Shown here in pieces: positions 17,425-26,122 of a stretch of DNA of 64,000 nt. Each line of letters begins with the position of its first letter. The first letter of the stretch is position 1. A model generated the notes under the pieces. That model saw only the letters and a program-made list of their open reading frames with translations. It did not search any database and was not told the DNA's origin. The position numbers were made by a program, and so were the translations under genes. The stretch is from Armatimonadota bacterium (GTDB lineage Bacteria > Armatimonadota > UBA5829 > JAUSEB01), in the NCBI GenBank assembly GCA_030649165.1, contig JAUSGG010000116.1:1-64000 (forward strand), in the 5' to 3' direction.

Positions 17425-18267
17425 TTATTCCGTCCGGCTTTCCCGCCGCCACAGTCCCTCTTGAAGCCCTTTTCCGTGTCCGAGGTACAAATCGAAGTTC
17501 TCGATCCGGTGTGTGACTTCCTTTACCGCCACGTCAACCGCCTTGTCGAGGATCTTCTGGCCGAACTCTGCCGTGGAATCACGGGGATCGATGCGCCAGA
17601 TTGTGCCGATATCCGGCTCGCCTCTCGGCGGTATGAGGTCGAGGTTCACGGTCTCCGGATACAGGGCCATCATGTGCGAGGTTTCCCAGCCGCCCGCGTG
17701 GTCTCCCGCGCCGGGGTAAGCATCCTCCACCAGCAGATAATCGACAAAAGCCCAGGCGAGCATCCCTTCGAACTTCATCAGCCTTCGCTGGTTGAACTGT
17801 GACGCAACCGCACGGGCGTGGTCGATCAGCGGGTAGTGCCCCACGACGAAGACACCGACCAGGAACCCGAGCGATTCGACCTCGCAAAGGATGTGCAGGA
17901 GCAGCTTGTGGTAGTTGATGATCTGCTCCGTGCCCGAAAACGGCTGTCGGTCAGGGCCGAAGTTCTCCGGCGGCAGCTCCATCTTCTCCGCGATCAGATG
18001 CCGGTCCTGCCCGCTCACCTCTATGATCGACTCAGACCTGCTCTCGCCGTAGTACAGCGGCGGAAAGATGAGTCCCCCACCCTTCCGCGCACAGCGAATG
18101 GCAATCCCCTCGGCCTGAAGGGCATCGGCCCCGACCGCGTTTTGCGCGCCGTGCCATTCGAGCGTCCCCAGCGGTATGTACGCGGCCGGGAACTCCTTCC
18201 GTCTCGCGACGATCTGCTCCGGGCGGAGCATGTGGTATCTGACTTCAGGTTGTCGGGTGTCTGACAT
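17425..18267 (-). CDS. Creatininase-family amidohydrolase
   Basis: 280 aa from the ATG at 18267, chosen for GGAGG 6 bp upstream; the frame extends to 18348. Family signatures: GTLEWHGAQNAVGADAL (metal ligands E, H, D) near residue 45, VFVVGHYPLIDHA in the centre, and GDHAGGWETSHMM (second metal region). Creatininase-family enzymes are metal-dependent amidohydrolases; characterised members open creatinine or formamide-type rings. In the first motif the usual second histidine of HGxH is replaced (HGAQ), so ligand geometry may differ. It sits among secreted glycan-active genes but has no signal peptide, so it is probably cytoplasmic catabolism of an amide or lactam product. Confidence 0.8.
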   Translation of the reverse strand: MSDTRQPEVRYHMLRPEQIVARRKEFPAAYIPLGTLEWHGAQNAVGADALQAEGIAIRCARKGGGLIFPPLYYGESRSESIIEVSGQDRHLIAEKMELPPENFGPDRQPFSGTEQIINYHKLLLHILCEVESLGFLVGVFVVGHYPLIDHARAVASQFNQRRLMKFEGMLAWAFVDYLLVEDAYPGAGDHAGGWETSHMMALYPETVNLDLIPPRGEPDIGTIWRIDPRDSTAEFGQKILDKAVDVAVKEVTHRIENFDLYLGHGKGLQEGLWRRESRTE

Positions 18268-18593
18268 TGTGCCTCCGGCTTGAAATTCAGCGGTTACTAC
18301 TTCTGGAAGGCAGTGGTACGATGGAGGGAGAATCGAACCGCACCCCATCTATTCTATGGCAAGCGCAGGCACATGGTCAATGGTTTCACCGTCTATGGGA
18401 GTAGTCTCCCCATGCGCGTCTCGGCTATGGACAACCTACACCGCTTGAGCCGAACGCTGTGCATCAACTTCATAAACTCCAGTGACGCAACTTACAGCGA
18501 GGACCACTGGCACGACGTTACTATCCGATCGACGGCGATGAAGAAGTCGGACTTACGGTGCTCACGCGAGCAAGACGCAGGTAGAAACTCGAC
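18268..18593. other. Intergenic gap upstream of creatininase gene
   Basis: 326 bp between two minus-strand genes. It must hold the promoter of the creatininase operon, but no clear -35/-10 pair, hairpin or RNA gene stands out. A T-arm-like string near 18320-18340 does not fold into a tRNA. Confidence 0.4.
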
Positions 18594-19763
18594 TTACTCT
18601 GCTGGGGGCCGAGGGTTCCATTCCCAGTGGGGCGGAAGAATCCGGCCAGTCAGAAAGTCGCGCCACCATTCTCTCATCGAATCGAGCGACCACTGCCAAT
18701 CCATGTGCCATCTGAAAGCCCTGTCGATCCGTCCCTTGGCGAAGCCAGGCTTGCCTGTCCTATCGGCTGGTTGTGGCGGGATGGCCCCGATCTGGTCTAA
18801 CTCATTCCAAAGGCACTCGAACCAGGCGTACTTGGCCAGGATATCGTGTGGAAATCCAGACAGCTTCCTCCCCAATCGCATACGACGCCATATGACCGAC
18901 GTATTCTCCCCTGGTGTATAGTGAACAAGAGCATTTCTAGTCTCATAGAAATCCGATGCCCAGGCTTCGAGGACGCTACACGGCACCGTAATTATTCTGT
19001 GGTTAAGTTTATACTTTCTTTTCCACCGGTTGGGCAACTTGAGGCTATGAGTAGTTTGACCTACGTGCTTCACAAAGTCTTGACAACCTTTGCAGTTGGG
19101 AATCAGGGCATCGATCGCCATGCATAACATTATCAGACGCGACTCCTCCGTAAAGTGCCCGTGAGTAGTTTGCGAGTAGAAGAACCATTCCAGCGTGCGC
19201 CAGACAGAGACCGACCGCTTCTGAGGCAACATGATCGTACGTGAAAGTGCAAGAAGCAGAGGATCAAGAAGTCTAAACGCATACCTATGCAAATGGTCCG
19301 GAGGTTTAATACGGAAACCATCTATGATGCCGACCGCGAGATCCGTGCCGAAGTGTCCTTTAATGCGATCTTCGGGTTTGCGCGGGAAGTGGTACAACGT
19401 GAAGTGTTCGGCTGACGGACAGGTTGGCACGAAGTCGTACAAGTAAGGCTGCTTGATTGCACCAACATACGCAGCAGCAAACAGAATGTGCTGTGCTCTG
19501 AGAAATTCCCGCGATTCCGCCCTGGTCAGTCGCTCGTCCGGAGGTGAATCCGTCTTGTAGGAGACACATGTGACAGGAGCCGGTTCGTCATTATGAGTAC
19601 GAAAGGCTCCCGCGTACTTGTCCAGCGTTTCCGGGGGATGCTCGGTCGGCAGGTTTCGATCCTTCATCTTCTCATAGGGCCAGAATACGACCTTGCCGAC
19701 CTTCACCTCTTCATGAAGTTCCAGCCATGGCAGGAATGCCACGGGCTTAAGTGTGTTTGCCAT
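18594..19763 (-). CDS. HEPN (Apea-like) domain protein
   Basis: 389 aa, no signal peptide. The region from about residue 205 to 290 reads as an Apea-like HEPN domain: EESRLIMLCMAIDALIP, then FYETRNALVHYTPG, where R-N-A-L-V-H fits the R-x4-H catalytic motif of HEPN ribonucleases. The N-terminal ~170 residues and the Trp-rich C terminus are unassigned. HEPN proteins of this type act in RNA cleavage, often in defence or stress. It starts 6 bp after the GH20 stop with no strong ribosome-binding site, suggesting translational coupling in a sugar-catabolic operon, an odd place for it. HEPN call moderate, function unknown. Confidence 0.55.
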   Translation of the reverse strand: MANTLKPVAFLPWLELHEEVKVGKVVFWPYEKMKDRNLPTEHPPETLDKYAGAFRTHNDEPAPVTCVSYKTDSPPDERLTRAESREFLRAQHILFAAAYVGAIKQPYLYDFVPTCPSAEHFTLYHFPRKPEDRIKGHFGTDLAVGIIDGFRIKPPDHLHRYAFRLLDPLLLALSRTIMLPQKRSVSVWRTLEWFFYSQTTHGHFTEESRLIMLCMAIDALIPNCKGCQDFVKHVGQTTHSLKLPNRWKRKYKLNHRIITVPCSVLEAWASDFYETRNALVHYTPGENTSVIWRRMRLGRKLSGFPHDILAKYAWFECLWNELDQIGAIPPQPADRTGKPGFAKGRIDRAFRWHMDWQWSLDSMREWWRDFLTGRILPPHWEWNPRPPAE

Positions 19764-19769
19764 AGTTGT

Positions 19770-21644
19770 TCACTTAATAAAACTCGGCGTCGTGACCCGC
19801 CGATACGGAACCCACACGTGCTCCACGGGCTGCGGCAGGAACCGCAGCGGCTCCTGCTCTAACTCAGGTATTTCCGCAATCTCGCCGTTCAGGTAGGAGT
19901 TGACTCGGTACAGCGCGGTCTCCAGCCGCGCGAGGAGCCCGCCGTAACGCTGCTCGATCACCTCGAGGCCAAACGGCTTGAACGTCGCAAGCCACATATC
20001 ACGGTAGCATTTCCAAAGCGCGTCCACGGATTTTCGCAGACTCGCCAGATCGCCCTCCGCGAGTTCTCGCAGCCGCGCCTTATCGCCCGCGAGGTAGGCC
20101 GCGCGAAGGTCTCGGCGGAGGTGGGTCTTGAGCGACAGCGCCCGTGCTATGGCCGCCGGGTACCGCAGACGCTCCGCGAGACCGCCCCTCTCCGCCGCCG
20201 ACTCCAACTCCCCCGCCAGTTCGCTGTAATAGGCGCGCAAGTCGAAGTCTTCCAACTGCGGGTCCATGAGGCCGAGCATCAGATCCTGGTAGAGCAGCCA
20301 TTTGCTGTGGTTGCTGAACGACTCCGTGCCATCGGTCCGAAATGCGAAATAGTCGATCTTACTCGCCTCAACGAAGCCGTCCATCTCCGCCCCGCACGAC
20401 CCGCGGAAGTTGCGTTTGACCTGTTCCATATCCACCTCGTCGGCGTAGCCAAACTCGGCGAAAAGCTGCATGGCCGGCAGAGCCGAATAGTAATCAGCCT
20501 CGGTCCCGTCATCGCCCCACAGGCTGATCATCGCCTCGCGCACACCCTTCCCTCGTGCAGCGGTCATACCCGCGCTGACAGTCTTAAACGACCATTGCAG
20601 CGCGGCCCACAGTCGCACGTGCGTCCAGGCGCTGCAGGAAAACAGGGGCTCGCAGCCCAACTCGCGATAACGGTCGATCCACTCCTCGTAGAACTCCACG
20701 TCTCCGTGGTAGTAGTCCCAGTATACGAGGTCCACATCCTTCGGTATACGCTCCGCAAAACCCTCCGGAAACACCGTTTTGCTATCGTAGTATTCAATCG
20801 AGGGACTGGCAAAGCAGAAATACATATCGCCCCAGATCATCGGGCGCAGCCCCCGCGCCGCGCAGATGTCGCGCATCCGCCGGATATGGTCGTTCAACAT
20901 CTCCAATTGGCTCACATCGCCATGAGCCTTCCAATGTCTACCTCTGCCGAGCCCAAATGACTCATCCATGCCGATGTTAATACGCCTGGACCGGAATGGG
21001 GCGCTAGCGGCGGAGATCATCTTCTCCAGCAGCGCGTAGGTCCGTTCGTCCGCGGTCAACAGCACGCCGTCGTCGTCCTGCAACTCGCGGTACGCCGGCC
21101 ATTGGAATATCTGATCGAGGTGTCCCAGCGTCTGGATGCAGGGAATCATCTCGATGCCCAGCGCGTAGGCATAGTCGTCGATCTCCTTCAACTCATCGTA
21201 CGTGTACCTGCCGCGCATATATCCGAAGAACGGCTCGCCGGGGACCTCGTACGTGTCCTCGGTATAGAGATGCATCATGTTGATGCCCATCAGCGCGCAT
21301 CGGCGCAGGAAGTCTTTGGCCGTGGCAACCGTGAGCACGCCGTTGCGCGAGCAGTCGATCATAACCCCCAGCGTATCGAATCGGCAGGTCTCCTCGAAGC
21401 TGACGGCATCCAGATCATCCGCGCCCAGCAGACGGCCTAGTGCGCGGTACGCGTCGATCCTGCGCCCGTAATTGATGTGCACGCCCGCTTCGGTACGACT
21501 GACCCGCGGACCGTGGAGCGTCGAGTCCGCTGTGAAAGTCATAGGCGCGCCGGTCCCAAAGCGGTCCGGGAAATCCAACACGATAGCCGCAAGTCCATCG
21601 CGCAACTCGGCGGGCGCTGTTTGAAGCTTGACTGATAGCTTCAC
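19770..21644 (-). CDS. Glycoside hydrolase family 20 (exo-beta-hexosaminidase-like)
   Basis: 624 aa, GTG start with AAGGAG 6 bp upstream, overlapping the previous stop region (TAAGGAG). The catalytic barrel is clear: DTLGVMIDCSRNGVL (about 90), LMGINMMHLYTEDTYEVPGE, GIEMIPCIQTLGHLDQIFQW, and NIGMDESFGLGRG with the D-E pair that is the substrate-orienting and acid/base pair of GH20. It resembles cytoplasmic GcnA-type enzymes, which release terminal N-acetyl-hexosamine from oligosaccharides. There is no signal peptide, so it should act on imported or cytosolic sugars. It lies in an operon with a propeller protein and three DUF4838 genes. Confidence 0.88.
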   Translation of the reverse strand: MKLSVKLQTAPAELRDGLAAIVLDFPDRFGTGAPMTFTADSTLHGPRVSRTEAGVHINYGRRIDAYRALGRLLGADDLDAVSFEETCRFDTLGVMIDCSRNGVLTVATAKDFLRRCALMGINMMHLYTEDTYEVPGEPFFGYMRGRYTYDELKEIDDYAYALGIEMIPCIQTLGHLDQIFQWPAYRELQDDDGVLLTADERTYALLEKMISAASAPFRSRRINIGMDESFGLGRGRHWKAHGDVSQLEMLNDHIRRMRDICAARGLRPMIWGDMYFCFASPSIEYYDSKTVFPEGFAERIPKDVDLVYWDYYHGDVEFYEEWIDRYRELGCEPLFSCSAWTHVRLWAALQWSFKTVSAGMTAARGKGVREAMISLWGDDGTEADYYSALPAMQLFAEFGYADEVDMEQVKRNFRGSCGAEMDGFVEASKIDYFAFRTDGTESFSNHSKWLLYQDLMLGLMDPQLEDFDLRAYYSELAGELESAAERGGLAERLRYPAAIARALSLKTHLRRDLRAAYLAGDKARLRELAEGDLASLRKSVDALWKCYRDMWLATFKPFGLEVIEQRYGGLLARLETALYRVNSYLNGEIAEIPELEQEPLRFLPQPVEHVWVPYRRVTTPSFIK

Positions 21645-21653
21645 CTTCTCTCC

Positions 21654-23144
21654 TTAGTCCATCCAAAATGAGTACAGTTGCGCGTTGGTGATCTTGAACT
21701 CCAGCGCCACGGCTTGGCCGGCCAATGGAGACAAATCCACCGCAACCGGCGCGACGACCGCGTCGATTCCCTGCACGTCGGCCGTCGCGCCTTCAATCGG
21801 CGTTCCATCCGGTCGAAGAAGACTGACGCCGACCCGGCCAAATGGCGCATGCGCGTTGACGTGCAGCGAGCTTCCCTCCACCAGCACGGGCTTCGTGCGC
21901 AGAGTCCCTGTCGCAAAGGTTCCCTCCATCCCGGCGAACCGATCCAACTTCGTAGTCCCGATCCCCACGCCCGCCAGAGGCAGGATCCCTCTCTCTTTGC
22001 CGTTGTCCGGCCCCTGGTGTATCCCGCTGTGCAGGTAGCTCCGTCCGGCATAGTAGATGCGCAAATCGTCGCCGACGCAGTGGGGAGGATTCGTCGCCAA
22101 GGAGTTGTTGAACCGGTCCCACGAGCCGACTCCTCCCACCGGGATGAAGGCCGAACGGTCGCTCAGCCGCTGGAAGTGAACGCTGTCGCGGCTGACCGCC
22201 AACTGAATCTCCAGGTAGACGTGCTCCGCGTAGCTGTGCAGAACCTGGACCATGCCGATGTAGATGCCCTCGTAGGGAAACACGCTCAGGCCGTAGACTT
22301 CATCACCGGGACCGTCCCGCGCATCCGCCGACATCACGATTTGCCCCTCGGCAGGCTCCCATTCCAGGAAGTCATCGCTCTCTGACCGCCGCACCGCGCG
22401 GCCATCGTTATGAGCAAAGCGAGGGTCATTCTTGTAACGCTCGACCATGTCAGCGTTGTAGTGTTTGCCGCGGCCGAATAGCACGAACCGGTTGGTGACC
22501 GGGTCGCGGAACCAGTGCGTCGCGCCGTCCGCGGTATTGAAAGCGACCGGACCCTCGATTGCCTCCCAATGTACACCGTCAGGACTGTACGCCACCCCCA
22601 GCGCCCTAAGCTGACCGGGGTTGGTCTTGCTCTCGTTGGGCCCGTGGTAGTTCCATTTCAGATAAAGAAACCCCATCTTATACCGGCGGGAAGGATCACT
22701 CTCCTGCTCGTCCTTGAAAACGCCGAAAATCTCCTGGAACGGGTCGTCTCCTTCCGTCCAGTTCGGGTTCCAGACCGAGACGATATGGCTCGGCCTGCCA
22801 TCCACTAATACCGCGTCGAGTTTGGGCCGTCGCCAGGTAACGCCGTCGTCGCTGACGAAGTAGAAGGTCCCTCCTCCCGCGAGCCGGTTTACGTTCGCGA
22901 GGCTCGGCGCGCCGACAACGCTGTGGCACCATGCCTTGTAGATGCCCTCCCCTTTGTCGTACATGATCGAGCCGAAAGTCATGTAGCCGCTCGGCTCCCA
23001 CGGCTCTTCCGGCCGGATAACCGGATTCGCCGGATGCTTTACGACCGGGCAAACGCGCCGCGTGACACCCTCCGACGCGGCAATCAGATAGTCATCAAGA
23101 AAAAGCTGATGGTTGTTACCAATACTATACGGCTCAGAATCCAA
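21654..23144 (-). CDS. Five-bladed beta-propeller glycosidase-like protein
   Basis: 496 aa without signal peptide. It begins at a TTG (23144) with GGAGG 8 bp upstream; no ATG fits. The N terminus LFLDDYLIA...PANPVIRPEEPWE and repeated FYFVSDDGVTWRRPKL, VAYSPDGVHWEAIEG and LAVSRDSVHFQRLSD blades are the Asp-box-like repeats of GH32/GH43-type propellers. It is homologous to the protein at 40937-42316. The last ~100 residues form a beta-sandwich. This group is uncharacterised but always sits in carbohydrate clusters. Neighbours are a DUF4838 gene 39 bp upstream and GH20 9 bp downstream, so one operon. Confidence 0.7.
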   Translation of the reverse strand: MDSEPYSIGNNHQLFLDDYLIAASEGVTRRVCPVVKHPANPVIRPEEPWEPSGYMTFGSIMYDKGEGIYKAWCHSVVGAPSLANVNRLAGGGTFYFVSDDGVTWRRPKLDAVLVDGRPSHIVSVWNPNWTEGDDPFQEIFGVFKDEQESDPSRRYKMGFLYLKWNYHGPNESKTNPGQLRALGVAYSPDGVHWEAIEGPVAFNTADGATHWFRDPVTNRFVLFGRGKHYNADMVERYKNDPRFAHNDGRAVRRSESDDFLEWEPAEGQIVMSADARDGPGDEVYGLSVFPYEGIYIGMVQVLHSYAEHVYLEIQLAVSRDSVHFQRLSDRSAFIPVGGVGSWDRFNNSLATNPPHCVGDDLRIYYAGRSYLHSGIHQGPDNGKERGILPLAGVGIGTTKLDRFAGMEGTFATGTLRTKPVLVEGSSLHVNAHAPFGRVGVSLLRPDGTPIEGATADVQGIDAVVAPVAVDLSPLAGQAVALEFKITNAQLYSFWMD

Positions 23145-23183
23145 TCAACACACCTCCAGCAAGACCTGCCAACCTTATAAACC

Positions 23184-25994
23184 TCACTTCACCATCAGCT
23201 TAATAGACTTCCACAAACCGCCGAGCGCTCCGGGGTCATCGACACGGACCGCCAGTAGATTCGCCTTGCCCGGCCTGATCACTTTGGTCACGTCAAGGGC
23301 GAACGGCGTCCCCGCGCCTACCCCTATCGGAAGATTCTGTTCTCCCAAATATTGGTCGTTCAGCCAGACCTTCGCCCAATCGTCCGCCGCCCCGACCACA
23401 ACGAAGACCTTCTTGCCCGGCTCAATGGCCGGAGCGGTGAAATGCTTCCGGTACCAGGCCGCGCCGTTGTAGTCGACACCCTGTTCCTCCCAGAACTTTG
23501 CGATCTGGATGCTTCGCCACTTCGAATCGTTGAAACCTGTCGCATACCACTTTCCGCTGATGCCCTTGTTCCGATGGTCAATCGCAAACTTCCACCCGGT
23601 CTTGGGGAAGTCGAATATCTCGGTCATCGTCTTGCGCATCTCGGTGAAGGTTTCCGCGTCCGAATAGCCCGGCATTTCGGCAGCCTTATAGTTCGGCATC
23701 CCAGCCGGCGCGGGGTTTTCGTGCTGCTTGATTGCCGCGTCTACGTCTATTACAGAGTAAACCGGCGCCAGCGGCGGCCAATAACCGTCGTCTCCGGAAT
23801 ACTTCTTCTGGGGCTCCTCAAGCGCGATCCGGTGTTTGCGCAGATAGGCAATGCCGGCTCCATGGTCGATCAGCCTGTTGAGACTCTGAGCAATCCAACC
23901 GTATTTCGCGTCGTGCTCGAAACGACACTGGGCGTATGCGAACGCGTCCGACACCATCTTTACCCGATCGGCGAAACGCTTCTGAGAGGCGGGCAGATCG
24001 GCCACCGACTTCTCCGCCCTGGCGAGGCAGCCGGCCAATTCAGTCCAGAACTCATGTCTGATACCCGCTCTCGGATACCAATTGGAGCTTGGGCGCTCCA
24101 AGGCGTAGAAACGTTCCGCCATCAGCCAATACTCGCGCATCTCCTTCGCCGCCGGGCCATAATACTCCCGGAAGAACTCCTCCAGCGCGAGATCGACGTC
24201 CACATTCACGTCCCACACCAGCCTGCCCGATATGTAGTGGTTCAATCCCTGCGTGATGAATAGAGGCTGGTTCTCCAGCATCAGAAAAGTGCCGCCCAGG
24301 TCACGAAACGCCGGAATGTCTTCGCGCATCTTGTGGACCATCGACCATGGGCCCAGGTACGAAACCTGGCCGAAATAATCGTAGTAACCGAATTGCGGCA
24401 GCAGCTTACCCCAACCTTTCACCAGTTCGTAGAAGTGATGGTTCAGACTGCTGGTGGGGTCGTTCCACGGGCGGCTGTGATCGTAGACCCACATCATATC
24501 GCAGATGATCCCAGCGTGACGAGGGTGAGGTTTGGCGGTCTTCGGCAGTTCGATCTGCAGGCCGTAGACGAGAATGCCGAGGTATTTGTCCTTGAACTGC
24601 GGCTCCAGCCGGTCGTGTATCTCCTTGGAGAAATGCAGGAGGCGGTCGGCGGCTTGCATGCCGTCTTCTCTGGTCTGGCCATACTTCTTGTCCAGCGCCA
24701 GACAGCGGTCGCACAGGCACATGGGGCTATAGTCATTGGGATCCAGTGACGCGACTATGGCGTTAGGATCGCTCTTGAAATGGTTGTTGATGTTCTTGGC
24801 GACGATCTCGATCACGTCCGGGTTGGTGGAGCAAAAATTCGAGCTTGCCTTCCACCGGATATTGCCCTTGCCGTCGCGCGCGTAGTATTCCGGGAACTTG
24901 TCGAACGGGTAGATGCCTGGGTGTATGTGACCTTCCCAGCAGTGGCCGAAGCTCATGCGGCCATAGTTGACAACGGCGCGATTGCGCGCGTCCCAGAGCG
25001 GCGAGCGGCCCCAACTCACTCCGGAGCAGGATGACCACACCGATCCATGCGCCTCGTTGAGCTTCGGCAAGCGAACGGTCTTGTCCTTGGGAATGGGGAC
25101 CTCTTCACCCAGCGCGTTTGGCTGGAACCAGTGACAACCGAGGTGGTCGGTCAGCAGGCCGTAAATGCCGTTTCGCAGGCCCAGCGGTGTGGGCGATTCG
25201 ATAATCACGTTCCGGCCCTCTGTCCGCAGTCGATAGGCGTCATACAGACCTTTTGCCGCGGCGCCAAGATCGGCCTTCCGCAGGATGATAGCCGGACCCT
25301 CAGCCTTCGTCTTTACGGGCATTTCAGCGCCTGATTGCAGTTTCACAACGCGCTGCAGATCGCCAATTACCTCGTCTTTCGACGCAGGCTCCGATTCCAG
25401 GATGATGGTGTAGTCCGTCTTTCCGGCAGAGGCCAGCATCAAAGCCGGTATCGGACGGTTCGCCTTGCGCCAGGCCAGCTCTGCCTCGATACTGCTCAGT
25501 GCGCGGGGAGCGTAAGTGGCGACCACACGGCCCGCCTCAGTGATCTTCTCCAAACCGTCGGCGCGCATATCCACAGGGTCGCGGCCCTGCACGGCAATGT
25601 ACAAGTCCCGTTCCACTCTTCCATTGACGCTTGTGCTTCCGGTCAGGATTTGCCGTTTCAGCGCCGTAGGCGCGGTAAAACGCCACTGCCAGATCACGCT
25701 CTTCCCCGGAGCGACTGTGCGGGCGAATCCCGCTCCCGCGAAACCGATTGGTCGGCAGGCGTTCAAACGGGCGGACAGTTTCAACGACCTTGGGCCTTCG
25801 TTGACGAATTGCGTACGGGCCAGAATACGCCCCGGACGGGTTTTGTCCGGCGCGCTCGTCGTATAGACCTTGAGGTCGCGGTAGCGGCGAAGTGGCGGCA
25901 TCCGGCCGGCCCCAAACGCGCTGGGCGCGATTGATGCCGCTGCCAGCAGCACGATGAAACCCACGAAGCGCTTGCATCTGAATGACGAATACAT
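23184..25994 (-). CDS. Secreted DUF4838 / alpha-glucuronidase-like protein, 936 aa
   Basis: Starts at the ATG 25994 behind AAGGAGAG; the frame opens at 26039 but that start would precede the signal peptide (FVGFIVLLAAASIAPSAFGAG). After about 110 residues of beta-sandwich comes an alpha-glucuronidase N-terminal-like domain (TDYTIILESEPASKDEVIGD), LRNGIYGLLTDHLGCHWFQP, then the DUF4838 region with PMCLCDRC (a C-x-C-x-x-C motif). The C-terminal ~150 residues are a galactose-binding-like jelly roll (WYATGFNDSKW, VWLNDQYLGEQ). The family is a putative polysaccharide hydrolase group related to GH67 folds; its substrate is unknown. Third of three DUF4838 genes in the operon and the most divergent. 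Confidence 0.8.
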   Translation of the reverse strand: MYSSFRCKRFVGFIVLLAAASIAPSAFGAGRMPPLRRYRDLKVYTTSAPDKTRPGRILARTQFVNEGPRSLKLSARLNACRPIGFAGAGFARTVAPGKSVIWQWRFTAPTALKRQILTGSTSVNGRVERDLYIAVQGRDPVDMRADGLEKITEAGRVVATYAPRALSSIEAELAWRKANRPIPALMLASAGKTDYTIILESEPASKDEVIGDLQRVVKLQSGAEMPVKTKAEGPAIILRKADLGAAAKGLYDAYRLRTEGRNVIIESPTPLGLRNGIYGLLTDHLGCHWFQPNALGEEVPIPKDKTVRLPKLNEAHGSVWSSCSGVSWGRSPLWDARNRAVVNYGRMSFGHCWEGHIHPGIYPFDKFPEYYARDGKGNIRWKASSNFCSTNPDVIEIVAKNINNHFKSDPNAIVASLDPNDYSPMCLCDRCLALDKKYGQTREDGMQAADRLLHFSKEIHDRLEPQFKDKYLGILVYGLQIELPKTAKPHPRHAGIICDMMWVYDHSRPWNDPTSSLNHHFYELVKGWGKLLPQFGYYDYFGQVSYLGPWSMVHKMREDIPAFRDLGGTFLMLENQPLFITQGLNHYISGRLVWDVNVDVDLALEEFFREYYGPAAKEMREYWLMAERFYALERPSSNWYPRAGIRHEFWTELAGCLARAEKSVADLPASQKRFADRVKMVSDAFAYAQCRFEHDAKYGWIAQSLNRLIDHGAGIAYLRKHRIALEEPQKKYSGDDGYWPPLAPVYSVIDVDAAIKQHENPAPAGMPNYKAAEMPGYSDAETFTEMRKTMTEIFDFPKTGWKFAIDHRNKGISGKWYATGFNDSKWRSIQIAKFWEEQGVDYNGAAWYRKHFTAPAIEPGKKVFVVVGAADDWAKVWLNDQYLGEQNLPIGVGAGTPFALDVTKVIRPGKANLLAVRVDDPGALGGLWKSIKLMVK

Positions 25995-26043
25995 CGATCT
26001 CTCCTTCAGTATCGCGGAATCGTAAATCGCGAAAGGCACAGAA

Positions 26044-26112
26044 CTCCTCTATCCCTCCCGATTCTATCCCTCCGCGTACCCTACCTATCCCTCCAGGTAC
26101 CCTACCTGGAGG
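26044..26112. repeat. Spacer repeat with 10-bp hairpin below DUF4838 gene 2
   Basis: Repeated CTATCCCTCC units followed by a perfect hairpin (arms CCTCCAGGTA 26090-26099 and TACCTGGAGG 26103-26112, 3-nt loop). It lies 10 bp past the stop of the 808-aa gene on the minus strand, where a terminator or RNA-processing hairpin would sit, but no T-tract follows. The same text recurs at 28632-28692 behind the sister gene. Confidence 0.7.
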
Positions 26113-26122
26113 ACAAGCCCAA

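Noticed and set aside
16069-17802. 577-codon open frame on the plus strand
   Set aside because: It is antisense to the secreted protein and creatininase-like genes, has no signal or family motif, and long antisense frames are expected at this GC content.
18315-18370. tRNA-like T-arm string on the minus strand
   Set aside because: The stem bases do not pair and no acceptor, D or anticodon arms can be folded around it.
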